In this document: in pieces, positions 59,001 to 64,000 of the stretch
Position numbering within the stretch: the first letter of the stretch is position 1
How the letters are laid out: every line of letters begins with the position of its first letter
Assembly: GCF_024679095.1 (NCBI RefSeq)
Contig: NW_026110530.1
Coordinates: forward strand, 645,001 to 709,000
Reading direction: 5' to 3'
Source: Eriocheir sinensis
Lineage: Eukaryota; Arthropoda; Malacostraca; Decapoda; Varunidae
DNA length: 64,000 nucleotides
The notes under the pieces: generated by a model
Databases searched by the model: none
Seen by the model: only the letters and a program-made list of their open reading frames with translations
What the model was told of the DNA's origin: nothing
Program-made: the position numbers and the translations under genes

Positions 59001-61367
59001 GGAAATTTAAAAATCCTAAAAAATCTTCTTAGAAAATGTACATAGAACCAAAACCAAACTATTGGAAACCGTACTATTTGAGGGACGACTGTAGTGTGGG
59101 TCGTTACTGAATAATCTCTCCTCCTTAGAGTAACTATTTGTATCTGTTTTCTGAGGACCGACAAGAACGAAGGAGTAGATAAGATAACAGTTCACATAGC
59201 GATCAAACTCCTTGCCACACGAATGATACAAAACATCACCTGTAAAATAACTCACCAGCAAGTCCTGCCGCATGTCCACCAGGAACTTGACGCCCCCTGA
59301 GAGCCGGGATATCTGAGAGAAGACCCAGTGGTGCGGAGGCTGCAGGGACTGGCGCAGACGGTCCTCCCAACGCAGCAGCTGGGCGCCGTTGTCACCATTC
59401 CCTCCGCCAACCTGCAGAGAACGAAAACTGGTGATACACATTATGACCAATTTGACGATACTCTGAAGCCTTTCTTTTGATTACGAACGAACAGCGTTAT
59501 ATATTTTCCTCTGTATTTATGGGACTAAAACTTGTGATACGCATTATGATCATTTTGACGATACTCTGAAGCCTTTCTTTTGATTACGAACGAACAGCGT
59601 TATATATTTTCCCTTCTATTTATAGGACGAAAACTTGTGATGTACATTTTGATGAAACCCTGAAGCCTTTTTTTCTATTATAGACAAGTGGAAAGTTTAT
59701 TTATTTTTCCTTATGGGGTTGGACGGGCTATGAATCTGTCCCACTGCTGGGGATTGTACACTCTCTTTTCGCTAATGCTCATCCTTCTCATGTCTACACT
59801 CACCATCCCCAGGTCTTCCTTGGTCTTCCAGCTGGTCTACTCCCTTCTACCTTCATCTCCACAGTTCTCAGTACATGGCCCTTCTCCCTCCATTCCCAGG
59901 TAAGTTTCCATGCCATGAGCTCACCAATATGCAGATTAACAGGTCATCGTTCTCATGTCTCCACTCACCATCCCCAGGTCTTCTTTGGTCTTCCAGGTGG
60001 TCCACTCCCTTCTATCTCCATCTCCACAGTTCTCAGTACATGGCCCTCCTCCCTCCATCCCCTAGTAAGTTTCCATGCCATGAGTTTACCAATATGCAGA
60101 TTAGTACGCAAGATTTTTTTCGTTCCTTTAACTTACGACTGGTTTCTGTTGGATGAGTTCCTCCACTACGCGATGGTCTGTGGACAGCGCCGTGGCCATG
60201 TACAGCAAGAACTCGGAGCGCTCGTCAGTTCCAAGCTGGGTGTAGTAGTAACACATATCCCGCATGTCCTCCTGCAGAGTGGGGTATTTATTAAGTGAGT
60301 GGTAAGTTTTAAATCTATCTATCTATATTTCTTATTTCCCCCATCTCTCTACAATGCCATCCATGGGGTCAAGACTGCATAAAGAGTGTATCAAGGCACC
60401 TCTCCACCCGAAATTTACCTCTCTTTTGGCCACTCTATACTATCGTCTGTTGTGGGAGCGGCAAGAAGCAGGCTTTTTTTTTTACACTCTATTTGCTGCC
60501 CTTGAGCCATCTCCTTTGTTTGAAAAAAAATAATAAGGGCTAAACTCACATCGATAGCTAGGGAACTTGTTTTGGCATCCCTCTTTGACACGGCTTGCAA
60601 TAGAGAATCTTTGGTAGCCTGGATGAGCCCCGAGGGAGAGCTTGGTGCTGGCGGTGAGGATGGGGGCGAGGGCATGGGTGACGGGGTGAAGGGCCGACTG
60701 CTGGAGAAACTGAAGGAGCCTAAGGTGATGGGGGAGAGGCTGACCCCGCTCCGCACGATGGGAATGGGCGAAGACTTGCTGCCCCAACTGCTGCTGGTTG
60801 GCCTGGAATAGAAGGCGAGGTTTAATACATGCTATGGCAGGAACAAAATTACGTGTGAAAAGGGAAAGGAGAATAGAGAAAGTAACGCCGAGGGGAAAGA
60901 AGATGAATAAGAAGGAGGTGCGAGAAGGAAACACCGAGGGAAAAGGAGATGAATAATAAGGAGGCGCCTCATAATTCCATGCCCCCCCCACCCCCTCATA
61001 ATTCCGTGCCCCGCCCCCCGACTCACTATCTCATGCCCCGCCCCCCTCGCCTCACATCTACTGCCCTGCCCCGCCCCCCCCCTCGCCTCACAATCTCGTG
61101 CCCCGCCCCCCCCCCATAAATACGTGCCCCGCCCCCCGCCTCACAATCTCGTGCCCCGCCCCCCCTCATAAATCCGTGCCCCCCCCCCCGCCTCACAATC
61201 CCGTGCCCCCCCCCCCCAGGTAAGGCGGCCCACCTGTGCGAGGGTGAGCCCGGGGAGCTGGAGGCCATGGGGGCGGTGCTGGCTGCCCGTGCTTCGCCCA
61301 CGCCGTGCTCTACAAGCTGTATTAAGGTCCGCAGGGTTCCTTGGCTCCGGGATTTGCACGTGTACAT
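46842..61367 (-). CDS. Mlycd: malonyl-CoA decarboxylase, complete, 11 coding exons
   Basis: Exons on the minus strand: 61367-61234 (ATG), 60802-60550, 60271-60137, 59411-59256, 57950-57795, 54646-54448, 53072-52981, 50658-50514, 48266-48045, 47623-47518 and 47046-46842 (TAA). All borders are GT-AG, the phases agree, and the sum is 600 codons. The enzyme converts malonyl-CoA to acetyl-CoA and CO2, controlling malonyl-CoA and so fatty-acid synthesis and import. The helical N-terminal domain includes WEDRLRQSL and [16 protein letters not shown]; the catalytic part has [47 protein letters not shown] and [10 protein letters not shown]. Residues matching the human catalytic set (E302, S329, H423, Y456, from memory) are E378, S405, H501 and Y534. 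It is longer than the human protein (493) because of a Ser/Pro-rich N-terminal segment and a Pro/Ser-rich C-terminus ending SKI. Confidence 0.95.
47115..47460. repeat. partial repeat B and reversed repeat A in an MLYCD intron
   Basis: GGACACCTCTCCACCTGTGATTG at 47118 resembles the repeat B head. CCTCTACGAAAGCCTTATCA at about 47430 is the reversed repeat A start. Confidence 0.5.
48270..50465. repeat. 169-bp tandem array, 13 copies, in an MLYCD intron
   Basis: The string GTGTTTGAAGATACCC recurs near 48355, 48525, 48694, 48864, 49023, 49192, 49360, 49529, 49675, 49838, 50007, 50176 and 50340. Most spacings are 168-170 bp, with a few of 146-164. Each unit has ATTCATATATGCTTCCTTA and a CTTAACCTAACCTAACC-type stretch of variable length. 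It fills the intron between exons 8 and 9 almost completely. Confidence 0.93.
50514..50658 (-). CDS. Mlycd: MLYCD exon 8: catalytic Glu and Ser
   Basis: Encodes [20 protein letters not shown], then SSLSPIPGY and VKWLNGMM. The Glu of GIELG and the Ser of SSLSP are 27 residues apart, exactly as E302 and S329 in the human enzyme. The acceptor (CTACTTCCAG) borders a tandem array whose units repeat the polypyrimidine tract next to the exon. Confidence 0.93.
50659..51165. repeat. ~115-bp tandem array, 5 copies
   Basis: Units contain AATAATTTAAGTTTTCCAAG and TGATGCTTTGATGCTC with a T-rich end. The array starts at the MLYCD exon 8 acceptor and is cut by the TA-flanked transposon at 51168. The remainder of the broken unit lies at 52733-52800. 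Confidence 0.85.
51168..52730. mobile_element. 1,563-bp TA-flanked transposon with ~180-bp TIRs
   Basis: The ends are CTATGGGTTTCACTGGCCGT and its exact reverse complement. The inverted repeat continues with a few mismatches for about 180 bp (51168-51345 and 52555-52730). TA lies at 51166-51167 and 52731-52732. The interrupted array unit reads CTGCCTAGATGG where intact, so a TA duplication is directly visible. The interior has no open frame resembling a transposase, so this copy is non-autonomous. TA duplication suggests the Tc1/mariner-IS630 group, but the end sequence does not name a family. Confidence 0.9.
52795..52860 (-). repeat. dispersed repeat B fragment
   Basis: Reverse-orientation remnant (ATATAGTACAGGAAGCAGCTC) of the family described at 60388-60540. 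Confidence 0.5.
53072..54010. repeat. 147-bp array with copies of the MLYCD exon 7 acceptor
   Basis: The string TTCTGTTGCC (or TTCTGTTTCA) falls at 53071 (the real exon edge), 53218, 53365, 53512, 53659, 53804 and 53950. Spacings are exactly 147 four times, then 145 and 146. Each unit repeats, on the minus strand, the 3' splice site GGCAACAG plus about 35 bp of exon 7, followed by intron DNA. Because 147 is a multiple of three, a frame stays open across the array without being a gene. The last unit is interrupted by a retrotransposon fragment at 54011. Confidence 0.92.
54011..54244 (-). mobile_element. 5'-truncated RTE-like retrotransposon with TSD
   Basis: The minus strand encodes the typical C-terminal end of RTE-type LINEs: [20 protein letters not shown], then [15 protein letters not shown] and EWRRAI. 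A short 3' tail with ATGATGATGATG follows (plus-strand CATCATCATCAT at 54018-54029). An 11-bp duplication, CCAAACCTAAG, flanks it at 54000-54010 and 54245-54255. The insertion hit a unit of the 147-bp array. Confidence 0.8.
54928..56953. mobile_element. 2,026-bp TIR element carrying a PHD-finger gene
   Basis: It interrupts a TTAA MITE, with ATAT duplicated on both sides (54924-54927, 56954-56957). Ends are AGAGTGCTGGAGGGTCTGTG and, reverse-complemented, AGAGTAGAGGAGGCAGTTTG (about 16 of 23 positions identical). An inverted subterminal match is stronger: GGGTCTGTGCGCCA plus a following GGGTCT-x2-GCGCTA on the left (54939-54974), and the reverse complement at 56728-56767. More GCGC-centred motifs (GGGTAGCGC) lie at about 55287, 56817 and 56926. 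Inside are a GC-rich promoter-like zone, a good donor (GAG/GTAAGT, 55109) and one long reading frame. Transposon status rests on ends, duplication and interruption of a known element; its superfamily is unknown. Confidence 0.75.
55431..56228 (+). CDS. PHD-finger protein with Pro/Gln repeats, inside the TIR element
   Basis: 265 residues from ATG 55431 to TAG 56228. Residues 14-65 are about five copies of an 11-residue [12 protein letters not shown] repeat. Residues 107-172 are an almost unbroken Lys/Arg/Glu helix or coiled coil ([20 protein letters not shown]). Residues 180-205 are acidic ([10 protein letters not shown]). Residues 212-264 form a C4HC3 zinc finger: CGKC, CVLC, WWHAEC, CNKC. PHD fingers usually read histone H3 tails, so a nuclear, chromatin-linked role is inferred. 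No DDE, RNase H or HECT-like catalytic region is present. A T-tract and ATTTTCAG precede the ATG, so the true 5' end may be spliced from an exon ending at 55108. An AATAAA lies at about 56526. Three 77-bp repeats (ATTCTTAAGATTTTCGTTT) occupy the 3' side. Confidence 0.65.
   Translation: MKKKKFHYAYTSQAASQPLPSTSQPASQPLPYTSQPASQPLPSTSQPAPQPLPYTSQPAPQPLPSTKKNSKTIDDYLTLPSFPKKKGLKKTIAVLPCSISGVEYRQMIEEKQRKKREEEREKMERKRKREERKKIIEQEAEAKRKRMEEKKRQKENNRKEKEKRKRKEKRFRTLQYVSQKQKDKETETSESADEPVLDDDSDDVIDDMNELCGKCQCETKGKLRIKCVLCDSWWHAECLSEMNLSEKSQEDIDTMDTEFFCNKCN
57115..57765. repeat. 105-bp tandem array, about 6 copies
   Basis: Units contain CTGCTACTTCCGACTCTCTC and CAGGCAGTCTTTCCCTGTTC. It lies in an MLYCD intron about 30 bp from the exon 5 donor. 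As 105 is divisible by three, frames stay open through it on both strands, but they are not genes. Confidence 0.9.
58030..58310. repeat. 138-bp tandem duplication
   Basis: Two copies of a unit with TTCCTACCCCAAAACTGTC, at about 58046 and 58184, in the intron between MLYCD exons 4 and 5. Confidence 0.85.
58480..58865. repeat. ~145-bp tandem array, about 3 copies
   Basis: Units contain CACTAGACATGGGGTGTGGA and CTTCCAGTCTCTTAACTCC. The middle unit carries an internal duplication of TATCCAGTCAACACATCTAT. Confidence 0.8.
58901..59091. mobile_element. 191-bp pogo/Tigger-like MITE
   Basis: The ends are CAGTCATCCCTCAAATAG and CTATTTGAGGGACGACTG, flanked by TA (58899-58900 and 59092-59093). Nearly the whole element is one imperfect inverted repeat, and the arms meet at TTTAAATTTCC and its complement near 58986-59012. 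A CAGTCGTCCCTC terminus with a TA duplication is typical of pogo/Tigger derivatives. Confidence 0.8.
59415..59650. repeat. ~110-bp tandem repeat, 2-3 copies
   Basis: Units contain GATACTCTGAAGCCTTTCTT and TACGAACGAACAGCG. The array begins directly beyond the MLYCD exon 4 acceptor. Confidence 0.8.
59695..60115 (-). mobile_element. RTE-like C-terminal fragment, internally duplicated (165 bp)
   Basis: On the minus strand the 59.8-kb copy reads approximately [14 protein letters not shown], the conserved end of RTE-type LINE proteins, then stops. The segment from TCTCATGTCT is duplicated, with starts at 59786 and 59951 (165 bp apart). Decayed; it lies in the intron between MLYCD exons 3 and 4. 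Confidence 0.6.
60388..60540 (+). repeat. dispersed repeat B, well-preserved copy
   Basis: Repeat B reads AAGGCACCTCTCCACCCGAA, then CCTCTCTTTTGGCCAC, then GTGGGAGCGGCAAGAAGCAG. It ends with a T-run, TTGCTGCCCTTGAG and an A-rich tail. Other copies are at about 17636-18058, 18474-18615 and 26440-26565 (+), and 25130-25215, 33775-33870 and 52795-52860 (-). The A-rich end suggests retroposition; no tRNA or 7SL head is visible. Confidence 0.65.
60960..61225. repeat. C-rich minisatellite in MLYCD intron 1
   Basis: Units of about 25-30 bp (CCTCACAATCTCGTGCCCCG, then 6-12 C). It ends roughly 9 bp from the exon 1 donor (GT at 61233-61232). The transcribed (minus) strand is therefore G-rich. Confidence 0.85.
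61234..61367 (-). CDS. Mlycd: MLYCD exon 1: start and presumed mitochondrial leader
   Basis: The first ATG after an in-frame TGA is at 61367-61365. It encodes [20 protein letters not shown], which is basic and hydroxylated near the start like a mitochondrial presequence, then Ala/Ser/Gly-rich sequence. The donor (CACAG/GTGGGC) ends the exon in phase 2, matching the G at 60802. The start is inferred; a further upstream coding exon is possible but not needed. Confidence 0.7.
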
Positions 61368-62170
61368 GTTAATCAAGGAGCTGCTGGGTGCTTTGGGGTC
61401 CGGGCCGCCTCCGCCTCCTCAACGGCACCTGCTCATCCACTTCGGCCCATAAACATTGTAATTTTCGTGTTATTTCTCGTATTAATTGTCTTTTATTTAA
61501 TCTCTACTGTAAATAAATAATGACCTACTACTGTAATTTAAGTTTTAAGTACGTAATGTGTTTATATGTATAGTTCTATACCGGCCACTCCGGCAACTGT
61601 AACACACATTTCCCACTAAGTACTCCCGTGCCATATTACAGATAGAGTTAATAGGATTTAATTGAATTGAAAGGAGATAGCTTTAACCTCATATTTACTG
61701 GATAATGTGCATAAAGAGTTTTGTTTAAGCCGAAGTCAGTCAGAGCCGAGGCCATCCCCGTTCAGGCCAGCCCGGGACGGGGAGGGAGGCCGAGGGTCGC
61801 CTCACACCCTCAGGTAAAACACTTGATTAAACCTTTATGTCAGTGTGTCCGGCAGGCGGTTGGTGTCCTGAGGTTAGCTGAGAGTCCAGGCTGCTATGAA
61901 TGACAATGCAAGGCCGCTGGAGAGAGTTAATTGGGTGTTTTTAGGGATAAATACTGAGGTTATACTGCGAGGTTAAGGGAGTCGTGGAGGGCGAAACCAC
62001 CCATTTACTTTGGGAGGGTCGTGGATGGCGAAGACCTCCCGTTAGTGAAAACAACAACAATAAAAAAAAAATGTACCCAGAAATTAATAGTCACTGTCGC
62101 TGAAATGAACCGCTCAGGTCACCCAGACATTAACCATATAACCTAAAAAAGAGCAAAAGTTGACCCACAT
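61368..62170. other. MLYCD upstream region and intergenic DNA
   Basis: The first 80 bp is GC-rich and has an in-frame stop, so it is likely 5'UTR. Beyond it is AT-rich unique DNA with no recognised promoter element and no gene. Confidence 0.35.
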
Positions 62171-62232
62171 CCTCAATCTTCTCGGGGCTCACACATCCAC
62201 ATTTGCTAAGACTTTCGTATAGAGGTTTTGAG

Positions 62233-62432
62233 CAGTGTTGCCAACTCAAAATTTACAAATCCGCTAGGATGGCATGAAAAATCCGCCAGATTATAGGTGA
62301 AACCATAAAAATTTGCCGCTAGATTGGAGTTAAAAATCCGCCAGTTACTCCTGTCAATTTTAAGATTTTTCCCGCTAGATTTCAAACAAAACCTCTAGAT
62401 TTAGCGGGAAAACCGCTAATTTGGCAACACTG
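62233..62432. mobile_element. 200-bp hAT-like MITE
   Basis: The ends are CAGTGTTGCCAA and TTGGCAACACTG. An exact 8-bp duplication GTTTTGAG lies at 62225-62232 and 62433-62440. Eight-bp duplication and a CAGTG-type terminus are characteristic of hAT elements. It is noncoding. Confidence 0.88.
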
Positions 62433-62491
62433 GTTTTGAGCATTTCTATGGACAGTTTTGTAAGCCTAATAACAGTTTGACAAGGCTTCTG

Positions 62492-62678
62492 TGTAATGCC
62501 AGAAGGTTAAGTATGGAATGTACACAGGATCACAAAAGTAGGTATAAGTTATGTAAGTAATTTAAGTGTCTCCCTGCGACCGTTAGACTTCCGCATTCCG
62601 TTACAGATTTTAATTACTTACAATACTTATACTTTTGTGAGCCTGTGTACATTCCATACTTAACTTTCTGGCATTACA
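62492..62678. mobile_element. 187-bp hairpin MITE, 4-bp TSD
   Basis: The ends are TGTAATGCCAGAA and TTCTGGCATTACA, with arms pairing over about 75 bp. TCTG is repeated at 62488-62491 and 62679-62682. Noncoding; superfamily not assigned. Confidence 0.8.
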
Positions 62679-62775
62679 TCTGCATCATGAACCTGAAAAA
62701 CACTCCTAAGAACCCGACTATCCTCCTTTGTGGCCTTGGGAAATATTTCTCGTGAGCCGAAAGCGTCTCAGAATA

Positions 62776-63059
62776 CGTGTCGAACTCACCACCTCTGACG
62801 TCACTAACACACCTTTCTCACCTGCACTAATAACTCTTCTAACACCTTGTACTCACGGATGAAGCTGTAGAGACGCCATGTTCGTGTCGTCTGCTGGTTG
62901 ACAACTGCGTATGTGCCTCGGCCTGAACGGACCCACGTGGAGTCATGTTGAGAAGTGTCACAGTCTTGGCGGCTTGTCTTGGCTCTGTTGGATGTCACGA
63001 GTTTCTCTCAGCCTCGTATTCTTGGACGCTTTTGACTCCCACAGTGATCATTTACCAAG
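62776..63059. other. unassigned DNA
   Basis: Unique-looking sequence with short open frames on both strands; no domain recognised. Confidence 0.3.
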
Positions 63060-63400
63060 GCCGCAAGGCAGATGAGTCTGGTTGTGGTACGAAGGAAATG
63101 AATCTGGTTGTGGTACGAAGGAGATGAGTCTGGTTGTGGTACGAAGGAGATGAGTCTGGTTGTGGTACGAAGGAGATGAGTGTGGTACGAAGGGGATGAG
63201 TCTGGTTGTGGTATGGAGATGAGTCTGGTTGTGGTACGAAGGAGATGAATCTGGTTGTGGTACGAAGGAGATGAGTCTGGTTGTGGTACGAAGGAGATGA
63301 GTCTGGTTGTGGTACGAAGGAGATGAGTCTGGTTGTGGTACGAAGGAGATGAGTCTGGTTGTGCTATTTTCCGAAGGCCGCGAAGGAGATGAGTCCGGTT
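63060..63400. repeat. ~27-bp minisatellite continuous with a repeat A copy
   Basis: About 13 units of GTACGAAGGAGATGAGTCTG plus GTTGTG. It runs into a reversed repeat A copy (63400-63560), whose AAAGGAGATTAATCGGGTTC is visibly the parent of the unit. Confidence 0.85.
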
Positions 63401-63713
63401 GTGATATTTTCTGGTCACAAAGGAGATTAATCGGGTTCTCATAAGTGCTTTTCCACGTTCAAGGTGCAGAAGCTATCACTAGGCTCATGAAACTACCCAT
63501 GGATATACTAACAACACAACCTCGACGAAAGCCATATTAAATGTTGGTGTGTGGGTGTGGGTGTAGGCTCCAAAATGGTTAAGATGTATGGTGACAAGGG
63601 CGTGTACTAAGCTAACACGATTCCGACCTTGATAGTAACACCGGATCACTATAGCTGCGCGTAGCCTAGGTGCTCATCTCCGTGGCATTAACCCAACCTA
63701 ACCTTTCCACTTA

Positions 63714-63714
<1 letters not shown>

Positions 63715-63763
<49 letters not shown>

Positions 63764-63855
63764 GATGGTAGACTTGCAACTGACCCCTAATCTTTATTGT
63801 AATTCTACCTTAAGCAGTTAACATAAAAGCAGTAGTAGTAGTAGTAATGATGATG

Positions 63856-63919
<64 letters not shown>

Positions 63920-63920
63920 T
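63715..63920. repeat. ATT and AAT microsatellites
   Basis: ATT repeats at about 63715-63762 and AAT repeats at about 63857-63916, forming complementary tracts about 95 bp apart. Confidence 0.95.
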
Positions 63921-64000
63921 AAACGTTCAAGTATTATTTCACTCGTTTCTAAGACTGTAGGGAGAGCATTGAAAGACCGGCGAAAGGATCTCTACAGTAG

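Larger units (their letters stand above)
62175..62775 (+). repeat. repeat A copy with two nested MITEs
   Basis: Repeat A sequence (CATTTGCTAAGACTTTCGTA; GGACAGTTTTGTAAGCCTA; GCATCATGAACCTGAAAAAC) is broken by elements at 62233-62432 and 62492-62678. Removing both restores the usual family order. Confidence 0.8.

Overview
The window looks like nuclear DNA of a decapod crustacean, probably a crab or shrimp relative. The reasons are multi-exon genes with GT-AG introns, proteins closest in pattern to arthropod orthologues, extreme density of GA/GT/ACT/GGA microsatellites, CCTAA-type motifs, tRNA-derived SINEs and nested MITEs. The species cannot be fixed from the sequence alone. Nothing bacterial or viral was recognised.

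Layout. 1-16.0 kb holds no recognisable gene. It is microsatellites, purine or pyrimidine tracts and short tandem arrays, and is either the large 5' intron of Smurf or intergenic DNA. 16.0-28.2 kb (+) carries twelve exons of a Smurf-type HECT ubiquitin ligase, from the middle of the C2 domain to the stop codon; the first exon(s) are not seen. 28.2-30.9 kb is probably its 3'UTR. 32.1-32.8 kb (-) is an RNA polymerase III subunit RPC7 gene with one coding exon. 33.7-35.0 kb (-) is DPH3, the small CSL zinc-finger protein of diphthamide synthesis, in two coding exons. 35.2-46 kb is repeat-dominated: LINE fragments, minisatellites, and an inverted repeat with a minisatellite core. 46.8-61.4 kb (-) is a complete malonyl-CoA decarboxylase gene in eleven coding exons. 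All exon phases agree, giving 600 codons, a C-terminal SKI tripeptide and conserved catalytic residues. 61.4-64 kb holds nested repeats and trinucleotide tracts.

The four host genes act in unrelated housekeeping or signalling processes: BMP/TGF-beta and planar polarity signalling, Pol III transcription, translation-factor modification, and malonyl-CoA turnover. They do not form a system. Smurf converges on the three minus-strand genes.

The least ordinary material lies in the introns. A 2,026-bp element with imperfect terminal inverted repeats, inverted subterminal GCGC-containing repeats and an ATAT target duplication sits inside a TTAA-flanked MITE in an MLYCD intron. It encodes a 265-residue Pro/Gln-repeat, Lys/Glu-rich, PHD-finger protein that is not a recognisable transposase. 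Two tandem arrays (147 bp in MLYCD, about 140 bp in DPH3) contain repeated copies of a real splice site plus adjoining exon sequence. Many of the arrays have periods between 130 and 170 bp. Several MITEs can be delimited to the base by target duplications: TA, 8 bp, 4 bp, and a 13-bp duplication around a SINE.
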